Shown piece after piece: positions 1 through 6,607 of a stretch of 6,607 bases of DNA. Every line of letters starts with the position of its first letter. Position 1 is the stretch's first letter. The notes beneath the pieces were generated by a model. The model had not been told where the DNA came from, searched no databases, and saw only the letters and a program-made list of their open reading frames with translations. The DNA is from JBEBGV01 sp040081265. Lineage in GTDB: Bacteria; Acidobacteriota; Vicinamibacteria; Vicinamibacterales; UBA2999. The DNA is taken from contig JBEBGV010000134.1 in NCBI GenBank assembly GCA_040081265.1, positions 1 to 6,607 of the forward strand. The letters are read 5' to 3'. Both the position numbers and the translations under genes were made by a program.

Positions 1-1310
1 TTCGTCAGGTTGGACTGTGTACCGAACGTTTCAATGGGCACGCCCATCGCCTGCATCGCGGTCAGACCAATCCGCGCGACCGTATCCTTCTTGCCGTCGA
101 CACAGAAGCCGGACTTCACCTTGCCGCTGGCGGTGCCTGCCATCATGATCGGCATGTTGTTCACGTTGTGGTTCGATGCCAGCTCCGTCTCGGAGTGCGC
201 GACGACCAGCATGTGATCGAGCAGCGTGCCGTCGCCTTCTGGCATGCCGTCCATGATCTTCAGGAACAGCGCCCACTGGGCCATGATGTCCTCGACGAAC
301 TTCGTCGCCTTCGGCTGGTAGCCGAGCTTCGGGTCGATCGGTTCATCGTGGGTGAGCTGGTGGTGTGACGTCGGGCTGCCGCGGCGGGTCAGGCTCGACG
401 CGCCGTTGTTGAACGCCACGTTCACAACCTTCGTCTGATTACAGGCGAGCGCCATCGCGAGCAGGCGCGCCATGATCTCGTGGTTCTGGCTGACGTCCTC
501 GAGCTCGTTGGCGACTTCCTTGTCCTCGGGCTTCGCCGGCACCTTGCAGGCCTGGAGCGGCTCCGGTTTTTCGAGCTGCATCGCGAGCTGGTTCTCGACC
601 TGGCGCACCGCGGTGAAGTACTGGTCGAGCCTGGCCTTGTCGCTTGCACCCAGGCGCTTCTCAAGGGCGAGACGCTGGTCCTTCACCACCGACAGCACAC
701 TCTTGTGCGCCATGACGAACGGGTCGGGCGTGAACGCGCCAGCGTTCGGATCCACGAAGCCCTCACCGAAGATGCGCTGATAGAGCCGCATCGCGTTCGT
801 TTCCGGGGGATTGCGCTGACCCACACCACCGCCGCTCAGGCTGTTGTTGCGGTCGCCGATGGCGGACACGTCGAGGGTCCGGAAGCGCGTGGTCGCCCCG
901 ATCGTGTTGGCGATGATGTTGTCGAACGAGGCACCGGGGAGAACGCCCTGATTCCCGGGCGCGATGCCCGTGCGGATCGTCGGACCTGCCGTCCCGTGCG
1001 GGAAGTTCGGTTTCCCGTCCAGGAGGCAGTCGAATCCCTTGAACACCGACACCTTGCTCTTGAAGGCGGCCATCGGCGTCAGTTCGGGCGAGATCTCGTA
1101 GTTCGCACCGGTGGCGTTCGGGTGCCAGCGGCCCGGCGAGCATCCCAGGCCCCAGAACCACGTGCCGAAGCGAGTTGGCAGCGGCGCACCGGCTGCGAGC
1201 GCGGTGCCGTTACCGTTGAGGAACGTGTCCAGATACGGCAGGCTCACCGCAACGGTGGTCCCGTGCACGATGCCGCGCAGTACGGTGCGTCGATCCACTT
1301 TCAGACTCAT
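1..1310 (-). CDS. DUF1552 (HXXSHH-type) exported protein, 3' end cut by window edge
   Basis: The minus-strand frame from the ATG at 1310 stays open to the window edge, giving 436 residues with no stop. DUF1552 proteins are usually about this length, so probably only a short C-terminal tail is missing. The N-terminus has a twin-arginine signal: R7-R8 within DRRTVLRG, a hydrophobic stretch at about 13-24, and candidate cleavage sites near ALA-AGA (37-42), so export by Tat to the periplasm is likely. Family marks are a TWFWGLGCSPGRWHP-like segment near the mature N-terminus, SPTSHH at 312-317, GDGTLLDHMLVVAH near 359-372 and NHNVNNMP (380-387) followed by MMAG. The first His of the family's HXXSHH motif is Ser312 here. 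The ATG overlaps the DUF1592 stop as ATGA, with AGAGGTG five bases upstream. The biochemical role of the family is unknown; its members habitually sit beside DUF1592 genes. Family assignment is secure, function is not. Confidence 0.93.
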   Translation of the reverse strand, partial: MSLKVDRRTVLRGIVHGTTVAVSLPYLDTFLNGNGTALAAGAPLPTRFGTWFWGLGCSPGRWHPNATGANYEISPELTPMAAFKSKVSVFKGFDCLLDGKPNFPHGTAGPTIRTGIAPGNQGVLPGASFDNIIANTIGATTRFRTLDVSAIGDRNNSLSGGGVGQRNPPETNAMRLYQRIFGEGFVDPNAGAFTPDPFVMAHKSVLSVVKDQRLALEKRLGASDKARLDQYFTAVRQVENQLAMQLEKPEPLQACKVPAKPEDKEVANELEDVSQNHEIMARLLAMALACNQTKVVNVAFNNGASSLTRRGSPTSHHQLTHDEPIDPKLGYQPKATKFVEDIMAQWALFLKIMDGMPEGDGTLLDHMLVVAHSETELASNHNVNNMPIMMAGTASGKVKSGFCVDGKKDTVARIGLTAMQAMGVPIETFGTQSNLT

Positions 1311-3004
1311 TTCGTCACCTCTTTAGTCGTTCCGACTGCCTTGACCACGCCTGGCGCCTTCGCGGGCGTCGCCGTCGAAGATGCCGTTCCGAAGAACTGC
1401 TCGCTGGTGGCGATGTCCCGCAACAGCGCACGCAGCTTGTAACCGTTGCTGCCGAACCGGGTCTGCACGGCCTTCAGCCACGGCGCTTCGCCGGGCGTCA
1501 GCGGACGGCGGACCGCGTACTCAGTGGCGCGCTTCGCCAGACACGCCGGGACGCCGGGGTTGTCATGCACCGCCTGTCCGAGCGTGGCCGGGCTGTCGAA
1601 CTTGCTCCCGTCCAGCTCACCGCTCGTGTCGATCAGCACACCGTTCTCATGCGAACGGAACGCACCAACACCGTCAAAGTTCTCCAGGCTCAAGCCCACG
1701 GGATCCATGCGCCGGTGACAGGTCGAGCAGGCGGGGTTCTCGCGGTGCACGGTCAGGCGATCGCGCACCGTCTTGAGCTTTTCGTTCTTCGTGTCGTTGA
1801 CGAGCGTGAAGTTCACGTTCGCCGGCGGATCCGGGATCGCCTGGCACAGGATCAGTTCCCGGAGAGCCTTGCCGCGAAGCGTGGGTGAACTGCGCCCATC
1901 GTGCGAATGCGTCGCGAGGAAGCTCATCTGGGTGAGCAGCCCGATACGGGGGCTGTCAGCCGCGAACTGGTGCTTCGCCCAGCCCGTCGCCTGCTCCACC
2001 GGTACGCCGTACACGGCGCCGAGACCGCGGGTCAGGAACGTGTCGCGGGTCGTGAACAGATCGCGGTAGTCGCCATTGCGCGTCACCAGGAGATCGACCA
2101 GCGTCCGCATGGTCTGCTCCGGCATGTCGCGCTTCACGTCCTGGTTGAACTGCGGATAGATGACCGTGTCCTTGGCGAGGTCTCCGATCGCGTCGAAGCC
2201 GAGCACGTCCCCAAAAAACGCGCGCACACCGGTTTCGAGGCGTGGAGAGGCCAGCAGGCGATCGACCTGCTTTGCCAGGCCGGCCTTCGTGTGCAAGTCA
2301 CCGCGACCACCCGCGTCGAGCAGCATCGCATCGGGTGTCGTGTTCCAGAAGAAGAGGCTCAGGCGGGTCGCCTTCGAAAAGCCGCTCAGGCGCGTGGACC
2401 CGGGCCGTGTCGGGTCCGGCTCCACGAAATCCATGTCGAAGAGGAACTCCGGGGACTGCAGCATCGTGGCCAGGCTCAGCGCCAGGCCGGAGTAGAAGTC
2501 CTTGGTCAGCCTGGTGGCCGAACCTGCGGCGGCCACCTGCGCCTGCACGTCCTTCAGCGCGAAGGGCTTGCGCATGATCAACTTGCCGACGCGGAGGAAG
2601 AACTTGGCCGCGCACTCGTCGTCGGCCGCGGCCGCATCGCGCGGCTTGCACACGACCAGCGCGCCACGATGCTTCTCGTCGACGACCTGGTTCGCGATGG
2701 CCAGGGCCATGCGGTTGTATTCCTCACCGCCGGACAACGAGACGGCGATGCGACTGACGTCCATGATCTGCAGGCCGTGCGGCGGCCGCACGATGGGATC
2801 GATGCGGCCCGCGATCTGAATGTCGTCCCCGAAGACGTCCGCGACCGCGTTGCGATACTGCTCCTGCGTCAGCCGCCGCATGCCGGTGACCTGCTGCTCA
2901 CCAGTCGGCGCCTGCGCGTGCAGTGTCGCCCCGACGAGCGCCGCCACCGCGGCGCATGACGCCCGCCGTACCCAACGTGTGTATGCCGTGCGCGTGTCAG
3001 CCAT
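1307..3004 (-). CDS. DUF1592 multidomain exported protein (DUF1587/1595/1592/1588/1585) with a CXXCH motif
   Basis: This 565-residue protein has the full short form of the architecture. There is a Sec-type signal (basic 10-14, hydrophobic 17-28, likely cleavage after AQA at 30-32), then a DUF1587-like start (RRLTQEQYRNAVADVFGD, 43-60). A DUF1595-like part follows (C131 with KFFLRVGKLIMRKPF, then LATMLQSPEFLFD at 178-190). DUF1592 spans about 205-335 (SKATRLSLFFWNTTPD) and DUF1588 about 352-450 (RIGLLTQMSFLATHS, SPTLRGKALRE). DUF1585 covers about 472-537 (LGQAVHDNPGVPACLAKRATEYAVRR). CSTCH at 426-430, followed by RRMDPVGLSLENFD, is the usual cytochrome-like signature at the DUF1588 end and could bind haem c, but haem binding is unproven in this family. 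Residues 541-565 form an Ala/Thr/Pro/Lys-rich tail. The start ATG directly follows the upstream TAG and has AGGAAG just before it. A periplasmic or surface location is inferred; substrate and reaction are unknown. Confidence 0.95.
   Translation of the reverse strand: MADTRTAYTRWVRRASCAAVAALVGATLHAQAPTGEQQVTGMRRLTQEQYRNAVADVFGDDIQIAGRIDPIVRPPHGLQIMDVSRIAVSLSGGEEYNRMALAIANQVVDEKHRGALVVCKPRDAAAADDECAAKFFLRVGKLIMRKPFALKDVQAQVAAAGSATRLTKDFYSGLALSLATMLQSPEFLFDMDFVEPDPTRPGSTRLSGFSKATRLSLFFWNTTPDAMLLDAGGRGDLHTKAGLAKQVDRLLASPRLETGVRAFFGDVLGFDAIGDLAKDTVIYPQFNQDVKRDMPEQTMRTLVDLLVTRNGDYRDLFTTRDTFLTRGLGAVYGVPVEQATGWAKHQFAADSPRIGLLTQMSFLATHSHDGRSSPTLRGKALRELILCQAIPDPPANVNFTLVNDTKNEKLKTVRDRLTVHRENPACSTCHRRMDPVGLSLENFDGVGAFRSHENGVLIDTSGELDGSKFDSPATLGQAVHDNPGVPACLAKRATEYAVRRPLTPGEAPWLKAVQTRFGSNGYKLRALLRDIATSEQFFGTASSTATPAKAPGVVKAVGTTKEVTK
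1316..1322 (-). promoter_or_regulatory. ribosome binding site of the DUF1552 gene
   Basis: AGAGGTG lies five bases before the ATG at 1310 and within the 3' end of the DUF1592 gene. With the ATGA stop/start overlap it indicates translational coupling of the two genes. Confidence 0.65.
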
Positions 3005-4123
3005 CTACTTCCTGCTCGATAAATCGACCTTCGGTTGAACGATGAACACGGGAATGCCCTTGATGTTCGTCACGGAGGAAATGGCGGTGCAGGTGCCGGT
3101 CTCCGGATCCGGATACCCGTCCGCCATCGCCACCAGCGTCTTGTGCTCGGACGCGCAATCGTTGTTGGCGACGCTCGCCGTGCCGCCACAGCAGCGGCCG
3201 ACCGTGAAGATGTTCTCGATGGGCCGGTAGGCCGCCATCATTCCGGTCAACGAGCCATCGTCATCGAGCGTCATGCGGAAGCGGGCATCGCGGAACTCGT
3301 GGTCCTGTAGGCCGAGCGGCCCCCACGTCGCCAGCACCCACTTCAGATACAGCGTGGGAATCACATCGGTCGTCAGCTGGCCGTTGACGATCCGGCCGGC
3401 AACCATCGTCCGCCAGTGCGGGTTCGACGTGATGCCGATGGTCTGATTCGGGAGCGGGCTACCGCTCGACCCCTGGATCGGCGTGTCTTCCGGTGTGTAG
3501 ATGCCGACCTCGACTCGGTCGTCGTTCTTCGGGTCGTCGATGCCGCGCACTTCGACCAGGAAGTGCTCCATGTAGTTCCGGGCCACGCGCATCGTGCTGC
3601 GCGCGAGTTTGCTGCACCCCATCGCGCGGTAGAGCTGGTTGTCGACGGCCGGCTCGCCGTTGACGCCGGTGAACTTCTGGTGCGCGCACGTGTTCTTCGT
3701 GGCGCGGCCGTCCGTTGTGCCGTCCAGGTTGACGCCGAAGGCGACCTTGCTCGCCGTGCCGCGATAGACGAACCGCCGCGGGTCGTTCATGAACGACTTC
3801 GGGTTGTTGCAGACGTTCTCGCCGCCCGGCCCGTGGATGAACTCACCCTTCCACTTGCTCTGATACTCCTTGGCGTTCTCCGGCTTGAGCAGCCGCTCAC
3901 GCTCCGCGGGCGTCTGCTGGGAGAGGAAGCTCTCCTCCACGGTCATTTCGAAGCCCTGTGGGCACTCCTGCTCCATGGGCGCATAGAGGAAACCCTGGTC
4001 CGATTCGACGATGAGAAACGCGCGCGTCTGACCCTGTGGAGCCGCCTGGAAGACGCGGCCACCGGCGAACACGGCAACGCCGAGCACCACAAGCAGGCCG
4101 ATCGCACACTTTGTCCGTCGCAT
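3005..4123 (-). CDS. secreted cysteine-rich protein of unknown function
   Basis: I do not recognise a named domain. The frame is open from an ATG at 4150, but I prefer the ATG at 4123 (372 residues). It has GAGGA five bases upstream, and it gives a clean signal-like N-terminus: MRRTK, then about 17 hydrophobic residues. No suitable ribosome site precedes 4150. The cleavage site is unclear, so a retained membrane anchor is possible; there is no lipobox. The rest is soluble in character, with eight cysteines at 54, 105, 146, 170, 311, 312, 323 and 345, suggesting disulfides. The most conserved-looking stretch is about 127-170: VAFGVNLDG, then CAHQKFTG, then VDNQLYRAMGC. A second is FRMTLDDDGSLTGMMAAYRP near 282-301. 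From memory, unnamed proteins with similar motifs accompany DUF1592/DUF1552 genes elsewhere. The TAG stop abuts the DUF1592 ATG with no spacer, implying joint expression and a shared pathway. No catalytic residues can be assigned. Confidence 0.88.
   Translation of the reverse strand: MRRTKCAIGLLVVLGVAVFAGGRVFQAAPQGQTRAFLIVESDQGFLYAPMEQECPQGFEMTVEESFLSQQTPAERERLLKPENAKEYQSKWKGEFIHGPGGENVCNNPKSFMNDPRRFVYRGTASKVAFGVNLDGTTDGRATKNTCAHQKFTGVNGEPAVDNQLYRAMGCSKLARSTMRVARNYMEHFLVEVRGIDDPKNDDRVEVGIYTPEDTPIQGSSGSPLPNQTIGITSNPHWRTMVAGRIVNGQLTTDVIPTLYLKWVLATWGPLGLQDHEFRDARFRMTLDDDGSLTGMMAAYRPIENIFTVGRCCGGTASVANNDCASEHKTLVAMADGYPDPETGTCTAISSVTNIKGIPVFIVQPKVDLSSRK
3008..3013 (-). promoter_or_regulatory. ribosome binding site of the DUF1592 gene
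   Basis: AGGAAG sits inside the last codons of the upstream gene, followed by its TAG stop and directly by the ATG at 3004. The AGGA core is five bases from the start. The arrangement favours re-initiation by ribosomes finishing the upstream gene. Confidence 0.6.
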
Positions 4124-4128
4124 TTCCA

Positions 4129-4133
4129 TCCTC
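4129..4133 (-). promoter_or_regulatory. ribosome binding site fixing the start of the unknown secreted protein
   Basis: GAGGA lies five bases before the ATG at 4123. It supports that start over the in-frame ATGs at 4150 and 4129; choosing 4150 would put nine extra residues in front of the MRRTK signal start. Confidence 0.6.
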
Positions 4134-4187
4134 ACATTCGACACAGCCATGACCAGCTCGACGTTACCGTGCGCTCCGGCACGCCGT

Positions 4188-4209
4188 CCCTACCAAAGGG
4201 CAGGTAGGG
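4188..4209 (-). repeat. second inverted repeat, 7-bp stem with 8-base loop
   Basis: Perfect arms CCCTACC and GGTAGGG at 4188-4194 and 4203-4209 flank an eight-base loop. On the minus strand this follows the UUCG hairpin after only two bases, so the two stems stand in tandem between the receptor and the unknown secreted protein. No U-run follows. It may strengthen the first hairpin as a transcript boundary or form part of the leader of the downstream unit. Confidence 0.45.
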
Positions 4210-4211
4210 TA

Positions 4212-4235
4212 TGCCGGCGGCCGAAGCCGCCGGCA
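4212..4235 (-). terminator. 10-bp GC hairpin with UUCG loop after the receptor gene
   Basis: A perfect inverted repeat (arms 4212-4221 and 4226-4235) starts 11 bases past the receptor stop codon. Read on the minus strand, the RNA would fold into ten pairs closed by C(UUCG)G, an exceptionally stable tetraloop. There is no U-run after it (the next bases are TACCCTACC), so it is not a classical intrinsic terminator. It may act as a partial terminator, a 3'-end protector of the receptor mRNA, or a processing boundary that sets different levels for the receptor and the downstream genes. Confidence 0.5.
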
Positions 4236-4246
4236 CGAGGTGACGC

Positions 4247-6607
4247 TTACTGCCAGTCGAGCTGCATGCCGAACTTGATGAGACGCGCGCCCAGGATGGT
4301 CGTCGGCCGCAGCCAGGCCGATCCGAAGGTCGCGTTCTGGGCCAGCACGGCGCTGGAGTTGAAGAGGTTGTAGACGTCGAACTGTCCCTGCACGCGCAGC
4401 TTCTGCACCCGCAGGCTCTTCGTCAGCCGGACGTCCATCTGGTTGAAGCGCGGTGCCCAGACCGTATTGGGGACGAGCAGCGGAATCGTGACGGTGCCCG
4501 TCGCACCTGCCGAGAGCGGCCGCCCGAGGGACGGCGCAATCTCCGCGCTCGAGTAGACCCGGTTCGCCGAGAGGGACGGTCCCGGCAGGTTCATGTAGGT
4601 GCCGCTGACGTTCAGGCCCCACCACGGGAGCGGATAGTTGCCGAGCAGTTTGATCTGCGTCGCATTGCTCCAGTTCGTCACCGTCCGGCAGTAGTCGTTC
4701 CGGAAAGGCGCGTCGATCGTGTAGCAGTTGTCGACGACCGTCTTCGACGTACTGACGCCACCGGACAGCACACCGCCCTTGCCGAAGCGGGCGTCGAGTG
4801 CGATGTCAACTCCATCGAACTGATTCTTCGGATTAACGTTGAGCGTCGAGGGAATCGTGATGAGGTTATTGGTTCTGCCGAACTTCGACGGATTCAGGTC
4901 AGACAGCCCGCAGAGCTGCTTGCCGCTGACGTCGCCCAGGCGTGCGTCCGTCGGAGCCGTGACGCAGTACTGGTCGTAGTCCGAGGGCGTCACCGCGCGG
5001 TTGTCCGTCACGGTGATGTTGGCATTCACCGTGTGGAAATAGCCAACGTTGATGCCGAACCCTGGACGCAGCTGCTGCTGGAGGCTGACGCTGGACTTCC
5101 ACAGATAGGGACGCGAACCCCAGCCGGCCAGGTACTCGCTGTCGTAGAAGGTGGACTGTGCCGTCGGCAGACCGCGGTTCGCGTTGGGCAGCGGACCGCA
5201 CTCGCCGTTCGCGAGAGGGTTGGTCAGCACGCAGTTGGGGAAGAAGTCCTGGTTCGTGTCGTTCCACGTCCGCGTGCCGCCAGAGAAGCCAAGCAGGGAG
5301 GCGGGCGATGACCCGGCACCCGTCTGATGGGACACGAAACGGCCGAACGACCCCTTGACCGCCGTCTTGCCGTTGCCGAACAAGTCGTACGCGACGCCGA
5401 CGCGCGGGGCGATGTCGTTCCACTTCGGAGAGTCGGGCACCTCCGGGAAGGCGAACGACGGAGCGTAGTTGTTCGCCACCGACTTGTACGCCAGGTACTT
5501 GCCCCGCATTCCGTCGTAGCGGACGCCGAGGTTCAACGTCATCCGCCGCATCGTCCACTGCTCCTGCGCGAACAGCGCCGTGGTCAGGTTGCGGCTGCCG
5601 CCCTGATCGTCCGCTGAGGCGGGACCCTGAGGATTGATGAGCAGCAGAATCGATGCCGGCACGAGCGGGGGTGCCGTGCAGCCAGGCGTCAGGCACACCC
5701 CACCGCGGACGTTCACCAGCACTGGGCCGAGCGGCGTCTCGTTGTACGCGGACGTCCCGGACTTGTTGCCGTAGAAGTAGGTCTGTGCCCCGACCTTCAG
5801 CGTGTGCGAGCCGGTCGTGTAGGTCGCCGAGTACCGCTGGTCGTGATACCACGACGAACCAAGAATCTTGCCGTCGGCAATCGGCGTGCAGCACACACCG
5901 CCGGACGGGTTCGGATCGTCCTGGTGGTTGTTGTAGTAGAAGCCGGTATTGAGGTCCCGCAGCGCGACGTCCTGGAGCGATGCGGCATTCAACTCACCGC
6001 CCGGCTTGCTGCCACTGAGGAAGGTGGAGTCGCCGGCGGTGAACAACCAACGGTTGCCCTTCACGTATGTCCACGTGGCCTGGAAGAGGTTCTTCGTGCC
6101 GTAGGGCGCCGTGAGGTTCTGCGAGGACTCCGCGGCCATCGTGCCCGAGGCACCGAAGAAGCAGTTGCAGGCCGACTCCAACTCCATGAAGTAGCCGAGC
6201 TTGTGCGAGTTGTTCACCTGCCAGGTGAGGCGAAGGTCGTCGTTGTGATTCGGCGCGCTGTTGATGGACGGCCGGTTGACGTCCGGCGTATAGACCGGAA
6301 ACAGGCCATAGACCGGCTTGGGCGTCGCGTTGTAGAAGCTGCCAGCGACGATGCTGGCGGAGTTCCACCAGCGATCCGCGGCGAAGAACCAGACGCGATC
6401 CTTCGCGATCGGGCCGCCGAAGCCGCCGCCGATGTCATACAGCTTCTGCAGCTTGCCCTGCACCGGCACGCCGAGAGCCTTCAGCCGCGGCGTGAGGTTA
6501 TTGCCCTGCAAGGCACCCGAACTCCCGTTGAGCTGGAAGGTGCCGCCGAAGAAGTTGCCGCCATCGCGCGGAATCATGTTGATCTGCAGACCGGCGGTTT
6601 CCTGTTC
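4247..6607 (-). CDS. TonB-dependent receptor, Oar-like, 5' end cut by window edge
   Basis: The frame is open from the window edge to TAA at 4249-4247, giving 786 residues. The methionine encoded at 6577 lies inside the protein: ten in-frame codons (EQETAGLQIN) precede it and fit the family. Missing are the signal peptide, the usual carboxypeptidase-regulatory-like domain, the TonB box and most of the plug. Counted from the first visible residue, the plug/barrel junction is seen as INMIPRDGGNFFGG (9-22), then GGGFGGPIAKDRVWFFAADRWW (60-81), both typical of large acidobacterial Oar-type receptors. The rest is beta-barrel with aromatic-rich strands and long loops. FDVYNLFN at 743-750 and RLIKFGMQLDWQ at the C-terminus are the usual closing strands, though the last residue is Gln after Trp rather than an aromatic. 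Twelve cysteines fall in six close pairs. It should import a ligand across the outer membrane using TonB energy; the ligand (glycan, peptide, siderophore or other) cannot be read from the sequence. It lies 123 bases upstream of the three-gene unit, in the same direction. Confidence 0.95.
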   Translation of the reverse strand, partial: EQETAGLQINMIPRDGGNFFGGTFQLNGSSGALQGNNLTPRLKALGVPVQGKLQKLYDIGGGFGGPIAKDRVWFFAADRWWNSASIVAGSFYNATPKPVYGLFPVYTPDVNRPSINSAPNHNDDLRLTWQVNNSHKLGYFMELESACNCFFGASGTMAAESSQNLTAPYGTKNLFQATWTYVKGNRWLFTAGDSTFLSGSKPGGELNAASLQDVALRDLNTGFYYNNHQDDPNPSGGVCCTPIADGKILGSSWYHDQRYSATYTTGSHTLKVGAQTYFYGNKSGTSAYNETPLGPVLVNVRGGVCLTPGCTAPPLVPASILLLINPQGPASADDQGGSRNLTTALFAQEQWTMRRMTLNLGVRYDGMRGKYLAYKSVANNYAPSFAFPEVPDSPKWNDIAPRVGVAYDLFGNGKTAVKGSFGRFVSHQTGAGSSPASLLGFSGGTRTWNDTNQDFFPNCVLTNPLANGECGPLPNANRGLPTAQSTFYDSEYLAGWGSRPYLWKSSVSLQQQLRPGFGINVGYFHTVNANITVTDNRAVTPSDYDQYCVTAPTDARLGDVSGKQLCGLSDLNPSKFGRTNNLITIPSTLNVNPKNQFDGVDIALDARFGKGGVLSGGVSTSKTVVDNCYTIDAPFRNDYCRTVTNWSNATQIKLLGNYPLPWWGLNVSGTYMNLPGPSLSANRVYSSAEIAPSLGRPLSAGATGTVTIPLLVPNTVWAPRFNQMDVRLTKSLRVQKLRVQGQFDVYNLFNSSAVLAQNATFGSAWLRPTTILGARLIKFGMQLDWQ

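Noticed and set aside
763..1161. Minus-strand 132-codon open frame
   Set aside because: Out-of-frame shadow of the DUF1552 gene, whose true frame is open over the whole 1-1310 stretch and matches the family.
480..1442. Long plus-strand open frame (320 codons)
   Set aside because: It lies antisense to the DUF1552 gene and the end of the DUF1592 gene, both clear families. Its translation is Arg/Val/His-rich with no recognisable motif, as expected for an antisense frame in GC-rich coding DNA.
1901..2959. Plus-strand open frame (352 codons)
   Set aside because: Antisense to the conserved DUF1592 gene; composition dominated by Arg, Gln, His and Val with no domain.
3102..3113. 12-bp perfect palindrome TCCGGATCCGGA
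   Set aside because: It encodes part of GYPDPETG inside the unknown protein and is explained by repeated Pro-Asp/Pro-Glu codons in GC-rich DNA; no second copy or flanking signal was seen.
3416..4207. Plus-strand open frame (263 codons)
   Set aside because: Antisense to the secreted cysteine-rich protein, Arg/Val/Leu/Asp-rich, and it runs through the intergenic hairpins. The minus-strand frame has a signal peptide, a ribosome site and an operon position.
4124..4246. Separate promoter for the three-gene unit
   Set aside because: The minus strand of the gap shows no convincing paired -35/-10 elements; a CATACCCT stretch lacks a -35 partner. A non-standard promoter cannot be excluded.
6575..6577. 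ATG at 6577 as the start of the TonB receptor
   Set aside because: The frame stays open upstream to the window edge with family-like residues, and the protein at this point is already at the plug/barrel junction.

Overview
The window is GC-rich bacterial DNA with four genes, all on the minus strand and almost without gaps. A TonB-dependent receptor of the Oar-like type common in Acidobacteriota, together with a DUF1592/DUF1552 gene pair (seen mostly in Acidobacteriota, Planctomycetota, Verrucomicrobiota and some Proteobacteria), points to an acidobacterium, perhaps Vicinamibacteria. This is a judgement from protein style, not a search result.

Layout in the direction of transcription (high to low coordinates). 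(1) 6607-4247: the C-terminal 786 residues of the TonB-dependent receptor; its N-terminal signal, carboxypeptidase-like and plug regions lie beyond the right edge. (2) 4246-4124: a short intergenic stretch with two adjacent perfect inverted repeats; the first is a 10-bp GC stem with a UUCG loop 11 bases after the receptor stop. (3) 4123-3005: a secreted, cysteine-rich protein of unknown function. (4) 3004-1307: a DUF1587/1595/1592/1588/1585 multidomain exported protein with one CXXCH motif. (5) 1310-1: a DUF1552 protein with a twin-arginine signal, running off the left edge probably a few residues short of its end.

The last three genes are very tightly packed. The stop codon of the unknown protein directly abuts the next ATG, and the DUF1592 and DUF1552 genes share an ATGA overlap; each start has a Shine-Dalgarno sequence. 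They are almost certainly one translationally coupled unit. All four products carry export signals or belong to an exported family, so the cluster looks like a cell-envelope module: an outer-membrane transporter plus three exported proteins. The substrate and reaction are unknown. There are no RNA genes, mobile elements or CRISPR arrays that I can see, and no gene on the plus strand that I believe.
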